Part shown: piece after piece, positions 27,495 to 34,908 of the stretch | Layout of the letters: every line of letters starts with the position of its first letter | Numbering within the stretch: position 1 is the first letter of the stretch | DNA from: Streptomyces sp. HUAS ZL42 | GTDB lineage: Bacteria > Actinomycetota > Actinomycetes > Streptomycetales > Streptomycetaceae | Direction: 5' to 3' | Length of the DNA stretch: 64,000 bases | Assembly: GCF_040782645.1 (NCBI RefSeq) | Contig: NZ_CP160403.1 | Coordinates: 7,909,001-7,973,000, forward strand | The notes under the pieces: generated by a model | What the model was told of the DNA's origin: nothing | The model's input: only the letters and a program-made list of their open reading frames with translations | The model's database searches: none | Translations under genes and position numbers: made by a program

Positions 27495-27608
27495 TCGACA
27501 GGGAGTCAACTGCGCCCACCGCTGCGCTGCGAGTGGCTTCCTGTGCGCCTGCTGAGAATCCGCTCCTGCTGCGATATTGCCACTTACTCGGCGGAAGGTG
27601 GCAGAACC

Positions 27609-28148
27609 GTGCAGTGGACGAAACAGAACGAACAAACTGTGTATGAAAACCGCTGGTTCAGCGTCAATCTCGCAGACGTCGAGTTGCCGGACGGCCGGCA
27701 TCTCGACCACTTCCTCATACGGCTGCGGCCCGTTGCCGTGGCCACGGTGGTGAACGAGGCCAATGAGGTCCTCCTTCTGTGGCGCCACCGTTTCATCACC
27801 GACAGTTGGGGGTGGGAACTCGCGGCGGGCGTCGTCGAGGACGGCGAGGACATCGCCCGCGCGGCCGCCAGGGAACTCGAGGAGGAGACCGGCTGGCGGC
27901 CGGGACCCCTGCACCACCTCATGAGTGTGGAGCCGTCCAACGGCCTCACCGACGCCCGGCACCACATCTACTGGGCGGACGAAGGCACGTACGTCGGACA
28001 CCCCGTGGACGACTTCGAGTCCGACCGCCGGGAATGGGTCCCCCTCAAACTCGTTCCCGACATGGTCGCCCGCGGCGAGGTCCCGGCCGCCAACATGGCG
28101 GCAGCGTTATTGCTCCTGCACCACCTCAGGCTCGGGCAGGACGCGTGA
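27609..28148 (+). CDS. NUDIX hydrolase (TTA-containing)
   Basis: A 179-residue NUDIX protein. The motif runs through GVVEDGEDIARAAARELEEE and ends TGW, preceded by WGWELAAG as in ADP-ribose pyrophosphatases. It should hydrolyse a nucleoside diphosphate linked to another moiety. The GTG start has GGAAGG about 10 bases upstream. Codon 167 (28107-28109) is TTA, so full-length protein should depend on bldA. It follows the TPR regulator by about 115 bases. Confidence 0.87.
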   Translation: MQWTKQNEQTVYENRWFSVNLADVELPDGRHLDHFLIRLRPVAVATVVNEANEVLLLWRHRFITDSWGWELAAGVVEDGEDIARAAARELEEETGWRPGPLHHLMSVEPSNGLTDARHHIYWADEGTYVGHPVDDFESDRREWVPLKLVPDMVARGEVPAANMAAALLLLHHLRLGQDA

Positions 28149-28174
28149 CCCGACCCCCCACCGCGCCCTGATGG

Positions 28175-28432
28175 CTAGTGCCCGAGGGCCTGCCATACGG
28201 CCACCACGAGCGCCCCCACGGAGGTGACGGCCGCTACCGCGGGCAGCGGCCAGCGTGCGTGTTCCAGTGTGACGATCCGGGTGCTCAGTTCGTCCAGTTC
28301 CTTGGCGGTCTCCTCGGTGCGGTGCGTGAGCAGGGCCAGCCCGCCCTCGACGCGGGCGTATGCCACGTCGAGCCGGCGCCGTAACTCTGCGAGTTCTCCA
28401 TGGACCACGGGATGCTCGGGATCGGCGGTCAC
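28175..28432 (-). CDS. Small coiled-coil protein with C-terminal membrane helix
   Basis: An 85-residue protein. Residues about 12-58 are a heptad-like helical region (GELAELRRRLDVAYARVEGG, then EETAKELDELSTRIVTLEHAR), followed by one C-terminal membrane helix (LPAVAAVTSVGALVVAVWQAL). It could be a tail-anchored protein. The GTG is chosen because AAGGAG lies 7 bases before it. Codon 17 (28382-28384) is a TTA codon. Function unknown. Confidence 0.68.
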   Translation of the reverse strand: MTADPEHPVVHGELAELRRRLDVAYARVEGGLALLTHRTEETAKELDELSTRIVTLEHARWPLPAVAAVTSVGALVVAVWQALGH

Positions 28433-28564
28433 GTGTCCGCTCCTTTCCGTAGTCGTCTCACATCCCTTGCATGCGCATGGAGAGTCAACTCGCCTGGTGG
28501 ATGCGTGGGGAGAGTGTGCGAGCGGCATATGCGTGCCCGGCGCGCACACGGTGTGTGAATGCCG

Positions 28565-28596
28565 TGGGCCCGGTACCGTCTGCGGTACCGGGCCCA
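28565..28596 (-). terminator. Strong hairpin terminator
   Basis: A perfect 14-bp stem (TGGGCCCGGTACCG with its complement) and a 4-base loop TCTG, 48 bases beyond the 3' end of the hydroxybutyryl-CoA dehydrogenase gene. Confidence 0.85.
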
Positions 28597-28643
28597 TGGG
28601 CGTCGCACTGTGTAATCAGCACCCTGGAACGTGCACTGTGCGC

Positions 28644-29519
28644 TCAGCCGTAGGTGTAGAAGCCGGAGCCGGTCTTGCGACCCAGCCGGCCCGCCTCGAC
28701 CATGCGCTGCAGCAGCGGAGGAGCGGCGTACAGCGGCTCCTTGAACTCCTCGTACATCGAATGCGCCACCGACGCCACCGTGTCCAGGCCGATCAGGTCG
28801 GACAGTTTCAGCGGGCCCATGGGGTGGGCGCAGCCCATCTCCATGCCGTTGTCGATGTCCTCGCGGCTGGCGATGCCCGACTCGAACATCCGGATCGCGG
28901 AGAGCAGGTAGGGGATCAGCAGCGCGTTCACCACGAAGCCGGAGCGGTCCTGGGCGCGGATGGCGTGCTTGCCGAGGAGCTTCTCGGTGAACAGCTGCGC
29001 CCGGCTCAGCGTGCCCTCGGAGGTGGTGAGCGCCGGGATCAGCTCGACCAGCTGCTGCACCGGGGCCGGGTTGAAGAAGTGGATCCCGACGACCTGGTCG
29101 GGGCGGGAGGTCGCCACCGCCAGCTTCACCAGGGGGATCGAGGAGGTGTTGGAGGCCAGGATCGCGTCCGGCCGGGTCACGACCTGGTCGAGCACCTGGA
29201 AGATCTCGGTCTTGACCTGCTCGTTCTCGACAACGGCCTCGATCACCAGATCCCGGTCGGCGAACTCGCCGAGGTCGGTGGTGAAGCCGAGGCGCGCCTG
29301 GGTGGCGTCCCGCTCCTCCTCGGTGATCTTGCCGCGCTCGGCGGCCTTGGCCAGGGAGCCGAACAGCCGGGTGCGGCCGATCTCCAGGGCCTCGCCGTTG
29401 GTTTCGGCGACCTTCACGTCGAGTCCGGCCCGGGCGCACACCTCGGCGATGCCCGCTCCCATCTGGCCACAGCCGACCACTCCGACGCGCGCGATGTCTC
29501 CTGCCGGGATGTCCGTCAC
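28644..29519 (-). CDS. 3-hydroxybutyryl-CoA dehydrogenase
   Basis: A 291-residue NAD(P)-dependent enzyme. The Rossmann motif GVVGCGQMGAGIAEV is near residue 13, the catalytic His lies in GIHFFNPAPVQQLVE, and the C-terminal helical dimer domain has GFVVNALLIPYLLSAIRM and DLIGLDTV. The length matches the single-domain enzymes (Hbd/FadB2 type). It oxidises or reduces 3-hydroxyacyl-CoA in short-chain fatty acid or polyhydroxybutyrate-related metabolism. GTG start with AAGGGGA upstream. Confidence 0.92.
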   Translation of the reverse strand: MTDIPAGDIARVGVVGCGQMGAGIAEVCARAGLDVKVAETNGEALEIGRTRLFGSLAKAAERGKITEEERDATQARLGFTTDLGEFADRDLVIEAVVENEQVKTEIFQVLDQVVTRPDAILASNTSSIPLVKLAVATSRPDQVVGIHFFNPAPVQQLVELIPALTTSEGTLSRAQLFTEKLLGKHAIRAQDRSGFVVNALLIPYLLSAIRMFESGIASREDIDNGMEMGCAHPMGPLKLSDLIGLDTVASVAHSMYEEFKEPLYAAPPLLQRMVEAGRLGRKTGSGFYTYG

Positions 29520-29691
29520 ATCGTCCCCTTCGCTGTTCTAGGGCTTCGGCAGACTTGCCGTGGTTCGGCGCCTGCTCCGATCGTGCACGTTACTCCCAAG
29601 TATCGATGATCGATCGCCCGGGTACGGCATCCTTGGGCGCGAAGACGATCCGCGACGCGCGGATCCGCAGAGTATGGGGGTGTTTGTGAAG

Positions 29692-30909
29692 ATGGGGCGA
29701 GTGACCCGGCGGGCATTCGCGCTGGCCGCGCTGTCGACGCTGGCGATGGGCTCGGCGCCCGCCGCGGGGCACCCCCGGCGCGCGGCGACCGAGATGCGGG
29801 GCATGTGGATCGCCACCGTGGCGAACCGCGACTGGCCGTCCCGCCCGGGCCTGACCGCGGCCCAGCAGCGCGCCGAGCTGATCGCCCGGCTCGACCTGGC
29901 GGTCCGCAGCGGCCTCAACACGGTGATCCTCCAGGTGCGGCCCGCCGCGGACGCCCTGTGGTCCTCGCCGTACGAGCCGTGGTCGCAGGTCCTCACCGGC
30001 ACCCAGGGCAAGGCCCCGGGCTGGGACCCGCTGGGCACGGCCGTCGCGCAGGCCCACGCCCGGGGGCTGCAACTGCACGCCTGGTTCAACCCGTACCGGA
30101 TCGCGACCCACGGCGACCCGACGAGGCTCGTCGCCTCCCACCCCGCCCGCAGGCATCCGGAGTGGGTGGTCCGCTTCGGCGGGAAGCTCTACTACAACCC
30201 GGGTCTGCCGCAGGTCCGCGCCTTCGTCCAGGACGCGATGCTCGACGCGGTGCGCAAGTACCCCGTCGACGCCGTGCACTTCGACGACTACTTCTACCCG
30301 TACCCGGTGGCGGGCCAGACCTTCGACGACGACGCCGCGTACGACGCCTACGGCGCCGCCTTCCCGAACCGGGCCGCCTGGCGCCGCGACAACATCGACA
30401 GGCTGGTGCGGGAGACCGCCGCCCGCATCAAGCGGATCCGGCCCACCACGCAGTTCGGGATCAGCCCCTTCGGGGTGTGGCGCAACGCCTCAAGCGACCC
30501 GCGCGGCTCGGACACCAGGGCCCTGCAGTCGTACGACGACATCCACGCCGACACCCGCAAGTGGGTGCGCGAGGGCTGGATCGACTACATCTGCCCGCAG
30601 CTGTACTGGAACATCGGTCTCGCCGCCGCCGACTACGCCAAGCTCGTGCCCTGGTGGGCCGAGGTGGCGCGGGGCTCGCGCACGAAGCTGTACCTGGGGG
30701 AGGCGCTGTACAAGGCGGGCGACCCGGCACAGCCCGCGGCCTGGCAGAACCCGGCCGAGCTGTCCCGGCACCTCACCCTCGCCGCCCGATACCCGCAAGT
30801 GCGCGGGCACGTCTTCTTCGCCGCCAGGGACGTGGCGGCGGACCGGATCGGGGCGATGAAGCGGGTGGTCGCCGACCACTACCAGCAGCCGGCGAGACCT
30901 CCCCGCTGA
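29692..30909 (+). CDS. Tat-exported glycoside hydrolase-like protein (GHL10/DUF187 family)
   Basis: About 405 residues. The N terminus has a twin-Arg signal (TRRAFALAALSTLAMGSAPAAG), followed by a TIM-barrel domain typical of the GHL10 family: EMRGMWIATVANRDWPS, NTVILQVRPAADALW, LHAWFNPYRI, VDAVHFDDYFYPYP and YICPQLYWNIG. The Asp/Glu in HFDDYF are likely catalytic. The substrate is probably a cell-wall or extracellular polysaccharide. Several in-frame starts exist (29674, 29686, 29692); the last keeps a short Tat n-region. It ends one base from the convergent DUF1918 gene. Confidence 0.82.
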   Translation: MGRVTRRAFALAALSTLAMGSAPAAGHPRRAATEMRGMWIATVANRDWPSRPGLTAAQQRAELIARLDLAVRSGLNTVILQVRPAADALWSSPYEPWSQVLTGTQGKAPGWDPLGTAVAQAHARGLQLHAWFNPYRIATHGDPTRLVASHPARRHPEWVVRFGGKLYYNPGLPQVRAFVQDAMLDAVRKYPVDAVHFDDYFYPYPVAGQTFDDDAAYDAYGAAFPNRAAWRRDNIDRLVRETAARIKRIRPTTQFGISPFGVWRNASSDPRGSDTRALQSYDDIHADTRKWVREGWIDYICPQLYWNIGLAAADYAKLVPWWAEVARGSRTKLYLGEALYKAGDPAQPAAWQNPAELSRHLTLAARYPQVRGHVFFAARDVAADRIGAMKRVVADHYQQPARPPR

Positions 30910-30910
30910 T

Positions 30911-31117
30911 CTATCGGCCGATCGAGTGGCCGGTGTCCTTGTGGCGGATCTCGGTGTCGGGGCCGGGCGAGCACAGGCCCTCGTGACCGTCCTCGAAGCG
31001 GACGCGGTACGGGGGGTTGCCCTCCTGGCCCAGTACTTCGACGATCTCGCCGATCTTGTCGTGTTGCCCGACCACCCTGCCGTGCTGGACAAGCTGGTCG
31101 CCCACGGTTGCACGCAT
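30911..31117 (-). CDS. DUF1918 small protein
   Basis: A 68-residue protein with the DUF1918 core: MRATVGDQLVQHGRVVGQHD, then GEIVEVLGQEGNPPYRVRFEDGHE ending GLCSPGPD. This is a small SH3-like barrel common in Actinobacteria. The ATG at 31117 is preceded by GAGGAGG. Function unknown. Confidence 0.85.
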   Translation of the reverse strand: MRATVGDQLVQHGRVVGQHDKIGEIVEVLGQEGNPPYRVRFEDGHEGLCSPGPDTEIRHKDTGHSIGR

Positions 31118-31210
31118 CTTGGGGGCCTCCTCACGATGTGCGGGAGCAGCGGTCCGTGGCCTTGAGTCTACGGCGCGGGGCGGCGGTGGGGAGTGGGCCG
31201 TACGGCCCAC

Positions 31211-32128
31211 TCAGCCACGCGCCCGCTGGGTGACGGCGATACAGACGAGGACCGCCGCGGCCGTCAGCGGGGCGGCCACTGTCAGGTGCTCGCCCAGCAG
31301 CAGCACCGACCACACCAGTGTGAGCAGCGGCTGCGCCAACTGCAACTGGCTGGCCTTCGGGATGCCGATGGCCGCCATGCCGCGGTACCAGACGAGCAGT
31401 CCGAGGAACTGCGATCCCGCCGCGACCCACAGCAGGCCGGCCACGCTGTGGGCGCTCAGCCGTACCGGTTCGTACGACAGCGCGAGCGCGGCGGCGGGCA
31501 CGGTGAGCGGCAGGCACAGCACCAGCGCCCAGCCGATCACCTGCCAGCCCGGCATGACCCGGGCCAGCCGGCCGCCCTCGGTGTAGCCGGCCGCGCACAC
31601 CACGAGCGCGGCGAACAGGTACCCGTCGGCGGCCGTGAGCGCGCCCCCGCTCTGCTGCACGGTGAACGCCAGCACCGCGACCGCGCCCGCCACCGCCGCC
31701 GCCCAGAAGGTGCGGGAGGGGCGGGTGCCGACGCGCAGCGCGGAGAAGAGCGCGGTGGTCAGCGGCAGCAGCCCGACGACGACGGCGGCGTGGGCCGTGG
31801 TCGAGGTCTGCAGGGCGAGCGTGGTGAGCAGGGGGAAGCCGAGGACCACCCCGGCGGCCACGACCGCGAGGCCCGCCCGGTGGCGGCGGTCGGGGAGCGG
31901 TACACGCAGCGCGAGCAGACAGCCTCCCGCGATCAGTGCGGCGAGGACGCTGCGCACGGCGACCAGGGACCAGGGTCCGAAGCCCTCCAGGCCCCAGGCG
32001 GTGGAGGGGAACGTGAGCGAGAAGGCGACGACGCCCAGGGCGGCCTGGAGGGTGCCGAGTCCGGGGCGCTCGCGCGGGGCGGTGACTGCTATCCGGGGCG
32101 GGGCAATAGCGCTACTCTGTGTCTTCAT
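31211..32128 (-). CDS. EamA/DMT-superfamily exporter
   Basis: A 305-residue integral membrane protein with about ten hydrophobic segments in two homologous halves of the EamA type (LVAVRSVLAALIAGGCLLAL and LLWVAAGSQFLGLLVWYRGMAAIGIPKASQLQLAQPLLTL). It should export a small metabolite or amino acid. Its ATG overlaps, on the opposite strand, the ATG of the MocR regulator, so the exporter is very likely that regulator's target. A TACGCT -10-like sequence lies inside the mocR coding region. Confidence 0.88.
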   Translation of the reverse strand: MKTQSSAIAPPRIAVTAPRERPGLGTLQAALGVVAFSLTFPSTAWGLEGFGPWSLVAVRSVLAALIAGGCLLALRVPLPDRRHRAGLAVVAAGVVLGFPLLTTLALQTSTTAHAAVVVGLLPLTTALFSALRVGTRPSRTFWAAAVAGAVAVLAFTVQQSGGALTAADGYLFAALVVCAAGYTEGGRLARVMPGWQVIGWALVLCLPLTVPAAALALSYEPVRLSAHSVAGLLWVAAGSQFLGLLVWYRGMAAIGIPKASQLQLAQPLLTLVWSVLLLGEHLTVAAPLTAAAVLVCIAVTQRARG

Positions 32129-32141
32129 GCAAGAGCGTAGC
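32111..32141. promoter_or_regulatory. Dyad-symmetric overlapping promoters of divergent exporter and MocR genes
   Basis: GCTACTCT (32111-32118) and AGCGTAGC (32134-32141) form a 7-of-8 inverted repeat with a 15-base spacer, centred on the shared start codons at 32126-32129. Each arm carries a -10-like hexamer (TACTCT for the plus gene, TACGCT for the minus gene) about 8 bases before the respective ATG, so both transcripts should be leaderless. The dyad is a natural operator for the MocR protein. Confidence 0.65.
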
Positions 32142-33590
32142 AGCGTGGGTGAACTGGCGGATCGGCTGCGGCAAGAGCTCGACCGCTACTCTCCTGGTGG
32201 AAAGCTCCCGTCGAGCCGGTCCCTTGTCGAGCGCTTCCGGGTGAGTCCGGTGACCGTGTCGCGCGCCCTCGCACAGCTGGCCGCCGAGGGGCTGGTGGTC
32301 ACCCGGCCCGGTGCGGGCGCCTTCCGCGCCGCCCGGTCCCGAGCGGTCGTCGCCCCCGCGGGGGACACCTCCTGGCAGGAGGTCGCCCTCAGCGCGGACG
32401 GGGCCTCCGATCTCGTACCACGCTCGGTGGACGCCTCAGGCGTGCTGGTCTCGCTGGCGGCTCCACCGCCCGGCGTGATCGAGTTCAACGGCGGCTATCT
32501 GCATCCCTCGTTGCAGCCGGAGCGGGCCATGTCGGCGGCCCTGGCGCGCGCGGGGCGCCGGCCGGGCGCCTGGGGGCGGCCGCCCATGGAGGGGCTGCCG
32601 GAGCTGCGCGAGTGGTTCGCGCGCGGCATCGCAGGACCGGGAGGGGGCGTCACCGCGGCCGAGGTGCTGATCACGGCGGGCGGCCAGTCGGCACTGACGA
32701 CGGCGCTCAGGGCACTGGCGCCGCCCGGCACGCCCGTGCTCGTCGAGTCGCCCACGTATCCGGGCATGCTGGCCATCGCCCGCGCGGCGGGCCTGCGTCC
32801 CGTGCCCGTCCCCGTGGACGCGGACGGGGTGAAACCGGCGCTGCTGGCCGACGCGTTCCGGGCGACCGGCGCCCGGGTCTTCGTCTGCCAGCCGCTGTTC
32901 CAGAACCCGACCGGAGCGGTCCTCGCCCCCGAGCGGCGCGGCGAGGTGCTGCGCATCGCACGCGAGGCGGGCGCGTTCGTCGTCGAGGACGACTTCGTAC
33001 GACGGCTGGTGCACGCGGACGCCGGACCGCTGCCGCGCCCGCTCGCCGCCGACGACCCCGACGGAGTCGTCGTCCACGTCGGCTCCCTGACCAAGGCGAC
33101 CTCGCCCAGCTTCCGGGTCAGCGCGCTCGCGGCCCGCGGTCCCGTCCTGGAACGCCTGCGCGCGATCCAGGTCGTCGACACCTTCTTCGTGCCCCGCCCG
33201 CTGCAGGAGGCGGCCCTCGAACTCGTCGGCTCGCCCGCCTGGCCGCGCCACCTGCGGGCGCTCTCGGCCGAGTTGAAGAGCCGCCGTGACGCCCTGACCA
33301 CCGCCCTGCGCCGCCACCTCCCCGAACTCGTCCTGCCGCACGTCCCGTCCGGTGGCTACCACCTCTGGCTGCGCCTGCCCGACGGCACGGACGAGACCGC
33401 GCTGACGGCGGCCGCCCTGCGCTCGGGCGTGGCCGTCACGCCCGGCCGCCCGTACTTCAGCGCCGAACCCCCGGCCCCCCATCTGCGCTTGAGCTTCGCG
33501 GCGGTGGCGGGGGCGGGGGAGATCGCGGACGGGGTACGACGGCTGCGCACGGCCTGCGACGAGATCCTCCCCGGACACCGTTCGGCATGA
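32127..33590 (+). CDS. MocR-type regulator (GntR HTH fused to aminotransferase domain)
   Basis: A 487-residue fusion regulator. Residues about 5-70 form the GntR winged helix (ELADRLRQELDRYSPGGKLPS, then VSPVTVSRALAQLAAEGLVV) and residues about 115-480 a type I aminotransferase fold with the PLP Lys in SLTKATSPSFRVSAL and YPGMLAIARAAGL earlier. PLP or an amino acid is the probable ligand. The ATG at 32127 fits leaderless translation. No pdxST genes are nearby; the divergent DMT exporter is the likely target. Confidence 0.88.
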   Translation: MQERSSVGELADRLRQELDRYSPGGKLPSSRSLVERFRVSPVTVSRALAQLAAEGLVVTRPGAGAFRAARSRAVVAPAGDTSWQEVALSADGASDLVPRSVDASGVLVSLAAPPPGVIEFNGGYLHPSLQPERAMSAALARAGRRPGAWGRPPMEGLPELREWFARGIAGPGGGVTAAEVLITAGGQSALTTALRALAPPGTPVLVESPTYPGMLAIARAAGLRPVPVPVDADGVKPALLADAFRATGARVFVCQPLFQNPTGAVLAPERRGEVLRIAREAGAFVVEDDFVRRLVHADAGPLPRPLAADDPDGVVVHVGSLTKATSPSFRVSALAARGPVLERLRAIQVVDTFFVPRPLQEAALELVGSPAWPRHLRALSAELKSRRDALTTALRRHLPELVLPHVPSGGYHLWLRLPDGTDETALTAAALRSGVAVTPGRPYFSAEPPAPHLRLSFAAVAGAGEIADGVRRLRTACDEILPGHRSA

Positions 33591-33757
33591 CGAACCGTAG
33601 CCGTGCGGACCGCGGCCGCTCCTCGACCGGTGAATGACGCTCCCTTTCTGGTGACTTGTCGGTCAGGTCCGGACCTTGAAGTAAGGTTTCGTCAACCCTG
33701 GGTAACTCCCATGCAACGCCCCTTGACCTGCGGACTTTCGCGGCTCACGATCGCCGC

Positions 33758-34348
33758 ATGGCACTTCGGGTCACGTTCGTAGCGACCGCGCGCAGCTCCC
33801 CGCTGCTCGCGGAGCGTTTCCAGGACGACCGGCCGCTGGAGCTCGCCGGCTGGAACGAGGTGCAGCGGGTGGCCCACGAGTTGCTGCCGCTCGCCGCCGC
33901 CGACCTGCGCTACTGCTCGCCCACGCCGCGCAGCCGCGCCACCGGGGACGCACTCGGATACGCCCCGCTCGTCCAACTCGCCCTGCGGGACTGCGACATG
34001 GGTCGCTGGCGAGGGTTCACGCTCGGCGAGGCGATGGCCCGTGAACCGGAGGCGGTGGACGCCTGGCTCGCCGACCCGCGCGCCACCCCGCACGGCGGAG
34101 AGTCGCTGCTCGCCTTCATCACCCGCGTCGGCGGCTGGCTCGACACCCGGCCCGTCGAGGACGGCTGCCGCGTCGTCGCCGTCGCCGAACCCTCCGTGAT
34201 CCGCGCCGCCCTGGTGTACGTGCTCAAGGCGCCGCCGGCGACGTACTGGAACATCGACATACGCCCCCTGTCGACGACCACCGTCACCGGCCACGCGGGC
34301 CGCTGGAACCTCCGCTTCGACGGGGCCGCTCAGCCCTCGCGCACGTAG
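33758..34348 (+). CDS. Histidine-phosphatase-like protein lacking both catalytic histidines
   Basis: A 196-residue protein with the phosphoglycerate mutase/histidine phosphatase fold: YCSPTPRSRATGDAL matches the usual SPxxRAxxTA motif, and CDMGRWRGFTLGEAM the following segment. The RHG motif is replaced (VATARSS), so the phosphorylated His is missing. The second His, normally in THGGVIR, is Glu (AEPSVIRAAL). The fold is recognisable but phosphatase activity is unlikely; a binding or regulatory role is possible. It overlaps the convergent DUF6314-like gene by 19 bases. Confidence 0.75.
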   Translation: MALRVTFVATARSSPLLAERFQDDRPLELAGWNEVQRVAHELLPLAAADLRYCSPTPRSRATGDALGYAPLVQLALRDCDMGRWRGFTLGEAMAREPEAVDAWLADPRATPHGGESLLAFITRVGGWLDTRPVEDGCRVVAVAEPSVIRAALVYVLKAPPATYWNIDIRPLSTTTVTGHAGRWNLRFDGAAQPSRT

Positions 34349-34776
34349 TCGGTGGTGAGGACGAGGTCCTTCGCCGGGCCGCGAACGTGCCAGACCGCGC
34401 GCCAGTGGTCCGCGTCCCGGACGGTGAACTCGCCCCGGTAGAGGTCCGCCGCGCATGGGTGGTCGGCCGTGTGCCACCCCGTCGTCAGGTCCAGGTCATG
34501 GAAGGGGCGTCCGTCCGCGAACCGCACGTCCGCCGTGCCGGGCGCGCCGGCGGGAAGGAAGCGCAGGGTCCGCTCGGCGGGCCGGGAGACGCCCCGCCAG
34601 GTGAAGGTGCCGGACTCGTGGTGGAGGAGACCGGCCTCGCCGTTCAGTGGGCCGAACTCGGTGATCCCCTCGAAACGGCCCCCGTCGCCGCTCGCGAGGT
34701 CCCGCACCGACCGCTCGACCCGCCACCGTCCCGCGAGGTACGTGAGTACGTCCGGTACCGGCCAGAACTCGCCCAT
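34330..34776 (-). CDS. DUF6314-like small lipocalin-type protein
   Basis: A 148-residue cytosolic protein. It opens with DVLTYLAGRWRVERSVRDLASGDGGRFEG, contains GEAGLLHHESGTFTWRG and RTLRFLPAG, and ends DHWRAVWHVRGPAKDLVLTT. The pattern is a small beta-barrel of the DUF6314 type. The family name is recalled from pattern and not verified. The ATG at 34776 is chosen over an upstream in-frame start because a GGGAGCGGGA site precedes it. It is divergent from the arabinofuranosidase gene. Confidence 0.62.
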   Translation of the reverse strand: MGEFWPVPDVLTYLAGRWRVERSVRDLASGDGGRFEGITEFGPLNGEAGLLHHESGTFTWRGVSRPAERTLRFLPAGAPGTADVRFADGRPFHDLDLTTGWHTADHPCAADLYRGEFTVRDADHWRAVWHVRGPAKDLVLTTDYVREG

Positions 34777-34848
34777 TCCGTCCCGCTCCCCGAAACTTCC
34801 GCTGCCGCACGCCCCATTGACGACTTCAGACCCCCTCTCTATCTTGCC

Positions 34849-34883
34849 GTTCGAAGTGCTGATCATCGTCCGATATTTCGAAC
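34849..34883. promoter_or_regulatory. Paired TTCGAA inverted repeat upstream of the arabinofuranosidase
   Basis: GTTCGAA (34849-34855) and TTCGAAC (34877-34883) form a perfect 7-bp inverted repeat whose arms are each palindromic TTCGAA and are spaced 28 bases apart. It lies 26-60 bases before the GH51 start codon, where a sugar-responsive repressor would act. Confidence 0.45.
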
Positions 34884-34908
34884 CAGCCCTTTGAGTCGCG
34901 GAGTATCC

